Assembly (NCBI GenBank): GCA_010645155.1
Contig: CM021316.1
Span: forward strand, 3,896,165 to 3,960,164
Source of the DNA: Tigriopus japonicus
Lineage: Eukaryota > Arthropoda > Copepoda > Harpacticoida > Harpacticidae
Direction: 5' to 3'
Length of the DNA stretch: 64,000 bases
This document shows, piece after piece, positions 33,926-44,631 of the stretch; positions within the stretch are counted from its first letter, which is position 1; every line of letters begins with the position of its first letter. The notes under the pieces are model-generated. The model ran no database searches, was not told where the DNA came from, and worked only from the letters and a program-made list of their open reading frames with translations. The translations under genes were made by a program, and so were the position numbers.

Positions 33926-34929
33926 GGTAAGTAATATTTTGGACTTAACCTCCATGGGCTTGGGGGAAGTCTCATAAAAGAGGAAGGTGGTCAATAAAAG
34001 TGTTGAATCTTCCTGGCACAGGAAAGAGATTTGACCTAGATGTGTGGAGACTGCAAATCACTAGGAGTAATGTAGCATATGGCTGAAAATGTTACATTCA
34101 TAAAAATACATGGGCATGATGATAAAGGGTTTCAAATTTTCAAGCAAAACAATTTTGGGTAAAAACGTTTTGTTCAATATTTGTCACTTTTATAATCAAT
34201 TCAAAATTTTGATGCAAATTTATCAATTTCACCTATGAGGCCTCCAAATTGATAAAAATGATGAAACAAGGATATCCACAGCTAGCCAAAGAGACCGGCA
34301 TTATAATTTGAATCATTTTATGACTTTTCCAAAAACTTGCTGTATCGACTTCTTTGTCTTGTCCATTGCTCTTACTTAAATTGTTATTTTCTCTAGTTTT
34401 TTGCAATTCAATTTACTTTCAAGGTGCTTTTTTATGTCATTTTTGTCTTTTAACTTTTAACTAATCTAATTTTGAAATTCACTCGTTTGTTTTTCTTTTA
34501 TGCTAGTCGGATAAGAAGAATGCTGACTGACTGAGAATTTGTAGCAGCCCGTGAGTAGACTGCCTCATGTCCCGTTTTGAGCAGAAAGAACAAGTTTTCA
34601 AATCATGGCAGCCGCGGGAGTCAATCAAAATGAAGGGAATAGTTTTGGACCCTCCTGTGTATAAACCAAAAAGCCTTCGGCCGAAGTTACTTGAACTCCC
34701 TTTCAGGGGTACATGGATTGAGATAAGAATTTAGAATATGTAAGCTATAAATTTAAGAGGTATATTAATAAAGAATGAATTTTAATTTTTTGGTGGCACA
34801 AAAATATTTGTTGAAAATTCAACGACATATTTACTTTTGCTTCTAGTTGGAGGATAGAGGAACTTCGAACCAGACAACCAATATTCAAGGAAACAATTTA
34901 TTAACCTAAAACAGAGTTTGGCGACGAAA
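33926..34929. other. region upstream of the membrane-protein gene
   Basis: No coding signal. A good splice acceptor (TTACTTTTGCTTCTAG, ending 34846) precedes the ORF. In-frame TAG at 34855-34857 means that, if used, it would begin a 5' untranslated exon. A second possible acceptor (CTAAAACAG, ending 34914) would keep the frame open. Confidence 0.4.
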
Positions 34930-35985
34930 ATGGTTCCTCACGACAAAGGCAAAACCATTCCCACAAATTGGGCTTTGATCATGTTGAGTGGAAACGCCAC
35001 CATATTAATGAGACTTCACCAGGCTGCCCTCATCTACAAGCTCCAACGTAACTTGGACTCAATAATTGGTTCATCCGATGAGGGTCTTACCGTTCAATCG
35101 GTATCTTTCTCACCTAATATCCTCGTCAATGCGACTTTGAACGGTTCTCCCGAATGGAAAGGGTACATAAAATTACGGTTGCAAGAAGTTGCCCGTGAAA
35201 ATAACACACTTGTTACTTTGGGTGGCCATGGCTTTCAACTGATAGATATTTTCCTCTCAAACAACATTATGGCCCCCAATTTTAATTTGCCCATCTTGAT
35301 ATGGGAGAACTATTTAGCATACATTGGCATTTGGACAGGATTCACGGTCATCGTAGTAATCTGCTTTTTGATTTTGTGTTGGTACATTTTGAAAAGCAAG
35401 CTTATCAAGAATGAGATCCAGAAGAACACAATCGTTTGGCATGAACCCGAAGCACATGTGAAAAGGATCGTTTTTTCAAAACCACTAACACAATCTGTCT
35501 TTGCCCGGCAATACCAAAAACCACTCACAGATGGGCATAAATGGTCGCATCGAGGTAGATCATCGAGTCCTCAACATGAAAATCCAATTCCAGTTAATAC
35601 ATTTGACTCTCACGAGGTGGCTCCATTGGCTTCGTTCGAAGACAATAATAGGGCTCAACGTCCAACAAATGCTGAACAAGGACACCTAGTCGAAGACTTA
35701 TTGGAAAGACAACCACACAAGTATCCAAAGTACAAACATCTTGATTTCCAGCGTCACAGCGGAGGAGGCTATTTACCTATGCACTCTGTGTTTAAAGCTA
35801 CAAGCTTGGATCATACACCGCTCTGGGTGCATCACGCTACTTCTGGATACATGGCACATGAAAGTAAAGCTGAAGTTGACAATCACCTTCAAAATCGTCT
35901 CAAACGCACCCAAGAAGACATCGACAAAGAAATCGAACCAGTTCTACGAAATTTGGGCTTATTGGTAATTTCAAAAGCTGAATGA
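34930..35985 (+). CDS. predicted single-pass membrane protein, family unknown
   Basis: 351 codons from an ATG in good context (GAAAATGG) to TGA. No cleavable signal peptide is evident. Residues ~20-120 carry four N-glycosylation sequons (N22, N67, N71, N91). One strong transmembrane segment covers ~129-154 (YIGIWTGFTVIVVICFLILC) and is followed by Lys (KSKLIK), so the N-terminus is probably outside and the tail inside. The ~195-residue tail is polar and has an RGRSSSP stretch and Tyr-containing motifs (GGGYLPM, SGYMAHE). It ends in a charged helix-like KRTQEDIDKEIEPV. Codon use is even and a polyadenylation signal lies 44 bp after the stop. The frame is open upstream to 34858, so this may be the last exon of a larger gene. 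I do not recognise a family. Confidence 0.7.
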   Translation: MVPHDKGKTIPTNWALIMLSGNATILMRLHQAALIYKLQRNLDSIIGSSDEGLTVQSVSFSPNILVNATLNGSPEWKGYIKLRLQEVARENNTLVTLGGHGFQLIDIFLSNNIMAPNFNLPILIWENYLAYIGIWTGFTVIVVICFLILCWYILKSKLIKNEIQKNTIVWHEPEAHVKRIVFSKPLTQSVFARQYQKPLTDGHKWSHRGRSSSPQHENPIPVNTFDSHEVAPLASFEDNNRAQRPTNAEQGHLVEDLLERQPHKYPKYKHLDFQRHSGGGYLPMHSVFKATSLDHTPLWVHHATSGYMAHESKAEVDNHLQNRLKRTQEDIDKEIEPVLRNLGLLVISKAE

Positions 35986-36028
35986 TATTTCCAAAATTTA
36001 TTGCGATGTCCTCAACGTGCTTTTCAAA

Positions 36029-36034
36029 AATAAA
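36029..36034 (+). promoter_or_regulatory. polyadenylation signal, membrane-protein gene
   Basis: AATAAA 44 bp after the stop of the 351-codon ORF. It supports the ORF being a transcribed terminal exon. Confidence 0.6.
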
Positions 36035-36094
36035 GCAAATGCGTATTTCATACTGTATTGACACTTTCAAATGGTCCTTAGACAAAGTTGACCC

Positions 36095-37112
36095 TGTACA
36101 ACTTCGATGTAAATAGAAGATTTTAACTGCGCTGTCGTGGGAGGAGCACTCGACTCGATCACCATTCAATTGCAAATATTTTGACATTTTTGAAAAGCTG
36201 AAAGAAAGACTTATTCAGTGATGTGCATTTCATTGATATTAAATGAATGGTTGAGACGCTAGATCCAACCAAGTGCGAGAATTCCATGGAGCGACCAAAA
36301 GTAATCATCTAATTTTTAATGATCATAAGGTTTATAGACTTCATACCTGCAGTGATTCCAGAGCAAGTGAGGGAAGGTCCATTTGCTGTTGATTTGGTTC
36401 AATTTCGTTTATTTCTCAGGTCAAGAGAGCTAAAATTGTATTAAGATTGGTCCTCCTAAGCCGAAAAATAAACGAAACTGAACCAAATCAAAGGCCAATG
36501 AACCATCCCTCATCTTTTCTGGGCTCAATGTAGGTATGAAGTCTCTAAACCTTATGATCATTGAAAATTAGATGATTACTTTAGGTCGCTCCATAGAACT
36601 CTCGCACTTGGTTGGATCTACACGTAGCGCCTCAACCAAATTTCACCTCAACTCAAATTTAATATCAATGAAATGCACATCATTGAATAAGTCTTTCTTT
36701 CAGCTTTACAAAAATGTAGGTTTTGTCCTAAAAGCAGACTTAGTTCCTGTAATATTTTCAATGGGACACTGTAATCGCATGCGTTTTCTTTTCTTACCGC
36801 TGGAGAAAAATCCTCAGCATTTTGTGAACCAATGTTGAGAGTGATTGTTTGATGACTTAGATATGTCTCTACCCCAGTCAATTCTGTTCTCATTTTGGCA
36901 AAGGGCCTTTCACAGGAGGGATTTATCACGTTTTAACTGAAGTACTCTCGCTTCTTCCAAGCTAAGACAGGCGGATTGACGTTGGGGTGGTGGCTCCAGC
37001 GGTAAGAAAAGAAAACGCATGTGATTACAGTGTCCCATTGAATGGTGATCGAGTCGAATGCTCCTACCACGACAGCGCAGTTAAAATCTTCTGTTGAAAT
37101 CGAAGTTGTGCA
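36095..37112. repeat. nested inverted repeats (fold-back cluster)
   Basis: Three arm pairs: inner hairpin 36183-36420 with 36463-36718 (loop 42 bp, roughly 85% paired by eye); outer 36095-36170 with 37037-37112 (GCGCTGTCGTGG…CGATCACCATTCAAT); and 36760-36804 with 36994-37039 (GGGACACTGTAATC…TTCTTACCGCTGGA). The order suggests a large palindrome opened by secondary insertion. No ORF of interest is present. It begins about 60 bp after the membrane gene's polyadenylation signal. Confidence 0.85.
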
Positions 37113-38076
37113 GATTGAGTGTGCAGTAAAAGTCACTTTCACAAACTAAACAAACATACTGTGCCTTGAATATCCTTGTCCCTTCTTGTGTTGAGGTAGT
37201 GATACTCATACATAAAATTAAACGCAAGTCAAGAAATTGGCCAAGGATCAGTTAATTACAAACATCAGTACAGTTACACTGAAAGGAAATAATGTAAGGC
37301 CCTACATTCAAGAGATGCCCTTTTTATGATTTTAATCAAGGGGGAAAAGATTCAAAACACGTCATAAATAAAATGACAATTTCTGTCATATTCCATGGGG
37401 GAAGATTTTAATTTTTGCATTTTCTTCTTCCGAAGACTTAAGCCAATTGTGTGGTACCACTGAAAGTGGAATGCCATTGAAATTAAAAAAAATTGGAAAT
37501 AACTACCCGTGCACAGAGAAGGAGTGGGATGTCTCATCCGTACCAAGGCAGATCGGACGATAACAGTGGAGGCAAAGAAAAATCGGCCAGATTGCTTTAT
37601 GGAAATCTTACAAATGGTCATTAGGTGGAAATTATAGAAGATTGTACTCAGAAAATACCATAAATTTGACTCAATACAATGTTATTGTAAGTTTCAAGTA
37701 CTAGCCGCTGCCTTCGCTGGCAAACGTTTATCTCGGTCCGGAGGAAAGAGCGAACCAGTGTTACCAGAACTTTTCGAAGAAGTCATATAAAAAACACAGT
37801 AAGAAAAAGGCCACATTTGGTCTGACAGAAACCAATGGCCCGAGATCGAGATTTGTTGTCCTTTGAGGTTCTAAAGTTGACCACAGTAGTTGACCACGCA
37901 GTAGAGACAAAAACAAGAGCGTCATTTTAGGCAACTTTCGAAGACGCTAATTTTGTTAATCAAGACGTGTGACGGAAACATTTACAAATACGCAACAGGA
38001 CTCACACTTGACGGTTTCCACTCGTTTTGAGGTATTTTTGTTGATTCTGAGTCAAATTTGTGGCCTTGAGGACAGT
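37113..38076. other. unannotated spacer
   Basis: No gene, RNA or bounded repeat recognised. Confidence 0.45.
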
Positions 38077-38190
38077 GATGGCAAATTTAGGCTTTTACTG
38101 AATTTCTGCCATATTCTGCCACTTCGTGGCAGTAAATGGCAAAAAATGGCAAAAAGTGGCAGAAAATGGTAGAAAATGGCCGCTAATAGA
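38077..38190. repeat. hAT-like relic with TGGCAAAAA repeats
   Basis: CAGTGATGGCAAATTTAGGC is followed by inverted and direct TGGCAAAAA/CTGCCA units. This is the style of hAT subterminal repeats. It is truncated against the LINE sequence starting near 38190. Confidence 0.5.
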
Positions 38191-38981
38191 AAAAAGTACG
38201 CATAGACTGATCTACAAATCTGCTTTTGTAGAAAGAGTACGGCCGGACAATCCCATTTTCCCACATGGGGGCGTATGTCTATATGTCAGGAAAGACTTAC
38301 ATTTTAGTCATGTTCATAAGTCGAATAGAGAAGTAGAAGTTTTGATTTGTCACATCAAGGATCTTGATCTTACGGTTGTAACAATGTATCGGCCACCTTC
38401 TTGTAGCTCTTCTTCATTTCTGTCAGCTCTCCAATTCACAGGAAAGGAGTTAGATCTAGTTAGATCGAGAGGTTTGTTCTCGACTCTTTGTTGTTGGCGA
38501 CTTCAATTTTCCGGCTAGCATTGTAGAGTGGGAGGTTAGTCCGGATGGGTACATTCCCATTTCGAAAACAGCATCGCTGTCTTTCGAAAAATTAGAAGAG
38601 TTTGCGATCTTGCGTAATCTCTCTCAACACGTTGGTGTTGCAACCAGAGCAAAGAGTGTTTTAGACTTAGTTTTTTCCAATGACCCTGATCTGATCCAGT
38701 ATGTCCATGTTGCCCCATGTAGCCTTTCAGATCATCACATTCTTGAGATAGGGTCGACCATTACTCAAAAGCCGTCGAGCTCTAGATTTAAACCTGCTCA
38801 AAAGGTGGGCGTGGCCAAGTTTAAGTTCAAAGATGAACACTGGCCCATTATTGTTGAAAGATTAGGCGAGTTGGACTTGATTTCCATTCTAAAGCAGGAA
38901 GCACCAATAGATAAAGCTATAAATAAGCTTACTTCACTTTTTGACGAGGTTTGTTTGTCCATTGGTATTGACTTGGATTGA
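38190..38981 (+). pseudogene. LINE endonuclease domain fragment
   Basis: AP-endonuclease-like signatures in order: FPHGGVCLYVRKDL (about 38260), LTVVTMYRPPS, LDLVFSND, and the catalytic-type SLSDHHIL (about 38725). A frame change near 38510 separates the two parts. In intact elements this domain nicks target DNA. The N-terminal catalytic residues are missing. Confidence 0.82.
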
Positions 38982-39092
38982 TAGTTTTATAAGCGAAAGG
39001 AAGCAGATAGTTAAAGTTGAAGGATCTTTTAGCGGCATGTATGATGTCAAGTCAGGTGTTCCGCAAGGTTCAATTTAAAGTTAGGTCCGCTC

Positions 39093-40049
39093 TTGTTTAT
39101 TCTCTTTATTGCTCCTCTCCAGAAGTGTAGAACAAAAGCCAGTATTTCTTCATATGCTGATGACACAAAATTAGTTTGTGGAAGGAAAGGTCAGGACTCA
39201 AAATGTTTAGTTGAGGACTTGGATAAAATCTACTCTTGGGTTGGCGAGAGTAATATGGCATTGAACGGGATGAAATTCCGCACAATGACGTATGGGGCGT
39301 CAAAATTAGATGTTCCGCTCAAAGACAATGGAGGTTGTGATATTGAGCAGGTATCGTCCATGAGGGATTTGGGAGTTGTCGTCCAAGATGATGGAAAGTT
39401 TGACGAGCATATCCAGTTGAAAGTGGGGAAGGCATTTCAAACATGTGGCTGGATCTATCGCACTTTCAAGTCCAGAGATAGTATTACGATGCTAACTCTG
39501 TACAAGTCGATTGTCCAGCCGCATCTTGAATATGCCTCACCCATTTGGGCTCCAATGAGTTCAGCAGGTTTGCAAAAGGTCGAGCAGGTCCAAAGATGTT
39601 TTACTAGGAACATCACAGGAATGAGAGAGCTCTCGTATTGGGAGAGGCTCCAGAAGTTAGGGCTGTACAGTACTCAGAGAAGGTATGAAAGGTATCTGAT
39701 ACTGTATGTTTTCAAGAGCATTCATGGGCTCTGTCCCAACCCAGGCTTTGAGATCAGTTGTAGTGATTGTAGAGGTTTTACTTGCCTTTTGAGAGCACCT
39801 CCAAATCCAAGGGAATCGAGGCCAGTTTGAACAATGAAGTCCTTCTCTCTTCTTTATCGGGCTCCTTCATTGTTCAATTTGTTAACCATTAGTCTTCGTC
39901 GGGAATATGTAGGAGCTGATCCTCTAACAGCATTTAAGGCAGGATTGGACAAATTTTTGAAAACTATTCCTGACCAACCCACTATTCGAGGATTGTACAG
40001 ATCTGCCAACAGTAACTCATTGGCAGATCAAATTTCATATAAACGGTAA
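39093..40049 (+). pseudogene. LINE reverse transcriptase, C-terminal half
   Basis: The catalytic box ISSYADDTKLVC is at about 39145-39180. The thumb-type region follows (TLYKSIVQPHLEYASPIW, then LQKVEQVQRCFTRNITGM and YWERLQKLGLYSTQRR), then the family C-terminus YVGADPLTAFKAGLDKFLKT. One in-frame TGA at 39828-39830 interrupts an otherwise open frame to 40049. The upstream fingers are lost in the deletion around 39000-39080. GVPQGSI, normally just upstream of the palm, is visible at about 39052-39075 before a stop. Confidence 0.88.
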
Positions 40050-40197
40050 TTTTATAAACTATATTAATCATTAACTCTCTTTATAGGGAATCCCATTCCT
40101 TGTAGCGGTATTAAAAAATAAAAATTAAAATCTCTAATCCATCTTTAACTCGTGAACCCCACCCATTCAGCACGTTCCAATAATTTGGACACTCAAC

Positions 40198-41323
40198 ATG
40201 GAGGGGCATGAAAGGGCCAGGAAAGGACTGTGCCTGATCTGCTTTGACAAGGGTCAACGTGTAATTGAGCCTGGATCAAAGTATGAGGCATTAATAAACG
40301 AATTTGTCATTGATGGTTATTGGTCTACTGAGCCACGTCTGCCCTGTGGAATGTGTCATTCTTGTCAGAAAAAACTGGAATCATTTTCCAAAGGAGTGTT
40401 CGATGTCAACCTCCCAGAATTTCCCGATTACTCAACTATGAGGTTCTTCCGATTTCGAATTGATCAGTCAAAATCTTTGGACAACGTTTGCGGATGTGTG
40501 ATTTGTGCCCAATGAAGAATGTTAATTGAAGGTTACAAAAATTGCCACTAGATGGAGCCAAAACGGGCAAAGTCCCTTGATTTCAGATCTTTCCTCAACT
40601 TTGATTTGTTACCAAAATTGCAGTTTCCATCTTAAAATGGATTTCTCTTCATATTTCGAGTCTTTTGGAGCTCAGCTACGATATTAATGTGTTCAAAAAG
40701 TAAAAAGTCACACTGAGTAATCACAAATTGAGGCTAAATACTTACCAGAAACACCCACAAATGTTTCTATCTCAAGATGGTCATTTTTTCTCTTTGATTG
40801 AAGCTCAACTTTGCTTCCTTCAGAAGGCTTGCTCTGACGGCAGAGTCGTTCATTTTGAGAACAAGAGAGGGCACCCTAGTAGGATGTGTTAAGGGCATGC
40901 TAAATCATGTAAGAGCCATCTAGGTGAAGCGAATGTTAGTTTTCTTTAAAATCCTAAATTCAAAACGAACAAATACACCCGCCGTCCAATCACTAAGCGA
41001 AGGCCAGGCTATCCCTGGCCAGGCAAATTTCCGAAGTTGCCTATTACCTCCAACGACACCCCGGAGAAAGCAATTTCAGTGTGCCTCCACTGTTTTGGCC
41101 AAATTTTTCAATCTGAGCCTCATATGTGCGATAAAAAGGCGGCAGCGAGCAATATTTGCAAGATTGTACCTCCCATGGTGGCTCTCTCTCCCATGAAGGA
41201 GTCAAACAAGAATATCAAGATCTTGCTTGAAAAGCTGGAACTTGAAAAGATCCCTGGAGAGATGGACTACACGTTTTCTCAGGACTTGAAATGCTTCAAT
41301 ATCATGTTGGGCTTGGTGGAATG
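40198..41323 (+). pseudogene. cysteine-rich gene truncated by the Gypsy LTR
   Basis: Block 1 (40198-40515, 105 codons, true ATG) has paired cysteines C12/C15, C50/C53/C56 and C98/C100/C103, suggesting zinc binding. Block 2 (about 40966-41323) continues with a Lys/Arg/Pro-rich stretch, CLHCFGQIFQSEPHMC, and ends SQDLKCFNIMLGLVE. The last codons and stop come from the LTR that starts at 41317. The pattern of a Cys-rich head and a 'DLK…N-I-x-LG' segment reminds me of uncharacterised, possibly transposon-derived proteins in cnidarians and arthropods; this is from memory. 40516-40965 may be an intron, but no clean donor is evident. Confidence 0.5.
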
Positions 41324-41510
41324 ATTTAATGTACTAGGTTTGGTGTTCTCTCTTTCTATTCTTCCGGTTCACTTCCAATACCAGTTCCCCGACATTTTAC
41401 TCCACCTCATCATTCTTCTCTTATTCCTTGTACCGTTCACATCACTCATCCAATCACCCGAATTATACATACTCTTTATTATACTCGAGTTCCTGCATAC
41501 AATCTTACCG
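41317..41510 (+). repeat. Gypsy 5' LTR
   Basis: About 194 bp, starting TGGAATGATTTAATGTACTA and ending just before the primer site. It matches 51076-51213 almost perfectly over the first ~138 bp (GGTTTGGTGTTCTCTCTTTC…). LTRs this short are found in some Gypsy lineages. Confidence 0.88.
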
Positions 41511-41522
41511 TGGCGCAGTCGG
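41511..41522 (+). promoter_or_regulatory. Gypsy primer binding site
   Basis: TGGCGCAGTCGG directly follows the 5' LTR. It is complementary to serine-type tRNA 3' ends, as in the 17.6/297 group of insect Gypsy elements (known from the family). The same site occurs at 7642. Confidence 0.8.
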
Positions 41523-41814
41523 TTATTCGTATTGTAGCCCGTGGAACGATAACCGACTTGCATCGGCGATTTTCTTCCGTCTCCGTTGGATCCCTCCACC
41601 GTTTTCGTTGGATTTCTCCTTTGGTTGGTTTCGATTTCATCGTTGGATACAATACGCCTGCTCTCCTGGTTGATTTGGATTTGTTGATCGGTAGATTTTC
41701 ATCACTGGATTGTGGATTATCCCTAGTATCATATTCGAGATTATTTCATCGGATCGCTCCAAGCGTTATCTTATATGATCGAGATTGTTTTGAACACATC
41801 AGTGGAGCATCCGT

Positions 41815-44482
41815 CAGGGTGGGCATTTGATTTTTGGACATTTTGTCCACCCCTGTCCAAAAGGTGTCCAAAAGTGTCCAAAAATAAGGCTGTCCAAAAA
41901 TAGGAGTGTCCAAAAGTGTCCAAAAATAGTAATTCGAAAAATAATGGTTAAAAACATTTTTAGAATAACATTCTACAAACTTTCTCTCCAAAATAAACGT
42001 CACTTGACGAAATCTAAGCAAGAATAAGTCAATTCAGCATAAGAAACTTACACTTAATACATTAAATGAGCCAATAACTTGAAGGCCAAATTGGACATTT
42101 GAACTTTTGAATTTAAAATTTGACCACCGAGCATCGTCCATGAATGAACGAACAAACGAATGTGAGACTGGGACTACTAATAACACGCTCACACCACACT
42201 TCATGTTAAACATATTATGCGAGTACATTTTAAAGCTAATTGTGTCTTGATTTGTGACAAGAGAAGGTTACTTAGTACAGGGATAACCTATATAATAGTA
42301 TAAATACTGGATAAGAACTCGCGGAATTTCCTGGCACGCAACCTCCAGGTATGAGGCCGAGAGTTGGTAAACAAAAACTACCAAAGGCCATGTTGAGAAC
42401 CGAAAATCAAACGGAAATCGACCAAAACTCCAAAAGATAGTGCGCCAATCGGTGTTTCCTGTGTCCCACGGGGGTCCAGCCAAGTCCTAGCTTTGACAAA
42501 GGTCAACGCCACGCCCAAAAATTTGTCCGATGTCGGTGTTTCAAAGACATCAATTTCAGCCATGAACGAGTGAATGAAAGAGTGAATATTACATGATGGA
42601 TGACATCAGTGAGGCCAACATCATTGGTCACAAGTACCAATGAACCCGCAAGATGTCTTTTCTACCAGATGACGATCAAGTGAATCAAGTGAAACCTGCT
42701 ACAACCTTCGGAAGTGATAGCCCTTACTAAAGCAAAAAGAACGAATAACAAATATGGATCTTAATCGGAATGTAAATTCCTCTTGAACAAGGATTAAGAA
42801 CCAACTTTCCCCCAGAAAATCTCCCCGGACCATAACGGGGAGTTTAATCGCACTCAACCATGACACAACTTGAACAAATTAAGAATATCTTACCATTCCT
42901 TGGAAGTATCGATGACAAAATGGCGTTTTTTTCCGAGCTCATCTATTATCCGACTTGAACGACTTATCTTTATCTTTGAACTTACCATCGAACCATCCAT
43001 GTATTATCCTGAACTTACTTAAGACATGGCAATCTTTGTTTGAAATTGAGATTGTTCTAGGTTGAGTCACCTTGGCATAACTTTATGTCTTAGAAATGAT
43101 GGTCCATCTTCGAATTTCTTTTATTATTTGGTTGTGCCTTTGAGTTCAGGATATTCCAAGAACAGGCAAAATATTCATAAGTTGTTCAAGTTGTGTAATG
43201 GACAAGTGCGATAAAACTCCCCGTTTTAATCTGGGGGAGAGTTTCCGGAGGAAAGATGGTTCTTAATCCCCCTTTCATGAGGATTTTTCGTTCGGATTAA
43301 GGTCCATAGGGTCAGATGGCTGATCTGATCCAGACCCGTCAAAAGTGCCCTTCAATAGTTACAGCCAACAACATCTCCGAGTTGGACTCCATCTTCTTTC
43401 AAAATGAGACCATTATTGTTCCTTCATTTTCCTATGGAAATGGGTCCTGCATTGTGGAGGTGTTGAAGAGGATGGAAGAGGAGTAACCCTCCAGATACCA
43501 CCACAGATACTTCTGTTGAGCATTGTTTCACAAAAGTTGGACTAATGGGTGAAGCAAGATTCCATCTAGGTATTTCCTCATTGTTATGAGGACTAAAATC
43601 GTTTGGAGAGCTGAATGTCAAACGCTTCATGAGACGAGTAAAAAGGGTGCTGGGACCTCTAAAATCAAGGTGAAGAACATCCAGTCCATAAATATTAACA
43701 CAAGAAGTTTGACTGAATTCTTTCAGGACACATATTTAACAGTTTTAGCCATTAATAAGGAATAAATGACGTTGTGTCAAAATAGAGCCTCGGCCTCATA
43801 CCATTTTTTCAAAAATTGGAGTTCGTGTCCACCCCTTTCAGGGGTTCCTGCTTAGTATTTTGATTTATATTCCAAAGTTTATCATTGTTGCAAGTGTTTC
43901 CCATCCAAGAGGCAAGAAGTCTTTTGACCTGACTGTCCAAAAAATGTTAACTATAATAAAGCACACTCAAACTGATATCAGATTGCAATGTGGGTATTAT
44001 AATGCTTTTGCCAAAGAATTAAAGCAGTGTTGTTTTACTATTAAAAAAGACAAGACTCTTGTTTACAGATGAGGAAATAAAATGTAAATCTTGAAACATT
44101 TTGAACAGTTACACACATTTTACCATATCTTATAAACAAAACATTTATTTTTTTAACAAGTTATTAACAAGTTATCATGGCAAAGTTTATTTCTCCAAGT
44201 AATGTTCCCATTAATAGAAATATTTTTGTTTAAGTACACAACCATGCATTCTTTAGAATTCAATTACTTATGTAGTGTAACTGGTTTTTCGTCTGATTTG
44301 TACAACTTTCTTTCACGTTTGTTGGACTTTTGGACACTTATGGACATCTTTTGGGGATTTTTGGACACCTTCTGGGTATTTTTGGACACTTTTGGACACT
44401 TTTGGACACTTTTGGACACTTTTGGACACTTTTGGACACTAGGGTGTCCAAAATGCTCTCGATGTCGAAAAATGCCCACCCT
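41815..44482. mobile_element. hAT-like element with GTGTCCAAAA subterminal repeats
   Basis: 2668 bp. Ends are CAGGGTGGGCATTT and AAATGCCCACCCTG. An exact 8-bp duplication GCATCCGT flanks it (41807-41814 and 44483-44490). Next to each end is an array of the decamer GTGTCCAAAA, on the left facing right (41837-41925) and on the right facing left (about 44330-44457). These features are diagnostic of hAT architecture. No transposase ORF remains. It sits in the Gypsy leader and carries CAGG copy B inside. Confidence 0.92.
42278..43850 (+). mobile_element. CAGG-family DNA transposon, copy B
   Basis: 1573 bp, co-linear with copy A (17950-20002). Same left end CAGGGATAACCTATATAATA and right end CACCCCTTTCAGGGGTTCCTG. 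It is flanked by CTTAGTA at 42271-42277 and 43851-43857, a 7-bp duplication different from copy A's. It lies inside the hAT element, so it is a younger insertion than that element. No ORF is present. Confidence 0.88.
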
Positions 44483-44541
44483 GGCATCCGTGGATCAACT
44501 TCGTCGGTTGAGTATCTCGCACTTTTACCATTATTTTTAAT

Positions 44542-44631
44542 ATGGCTAGTCGAGACGATCTTTTGCCTTTGAAAGCCTCTCGAAGAGGTTATAAGGGTCT
44601 CACCACGAAGTATGGGCAGTACCAAAATTGA
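44542..44631 (+). pseudogene. Gypsy gag N-terminus
   Basis: An ATG after the leader opens a frame (MASRDDLLPLKASRRGYKGL) that stops after 29 residues. The gag reading seems to resume near 46480 (LISKPYRRTALDAIKAF). Sequence between about 44632 and 46480 is therefore probably an insertion, but its borders are not defined. Confidence 0.5.

Larger units (their letters stand above)
38190..40120 (+). mobile_element. CR1/Jockey-like LINE, 5'-truncated, internally deleted
   Basis: A target-primed non-LTR retrotransposon. The endonuclease C-terminal half is at 38190-38760, the linker at about 38760-38980, and the reverse-transcriptase C-terminal half at about 39040-40049. A short 3' untranslated region ends GTAGCGGTATTAAAAAATAAAA. 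A large deletion lies near 38985-39040 (fingers and palm start are missing, although GVPQGSI survives). A second copy of the same family lies at 5427-5704 plus 7194-7440. Confidence 0.88.

Noticed and set aside
33650..33994. Open frames in three phases with YKSLYCPTNHFTALQIT-type repeats
   Set aside because: They are translations of the 20-bp minisatellite. The period is not a multiple of three, so all phases stay open.
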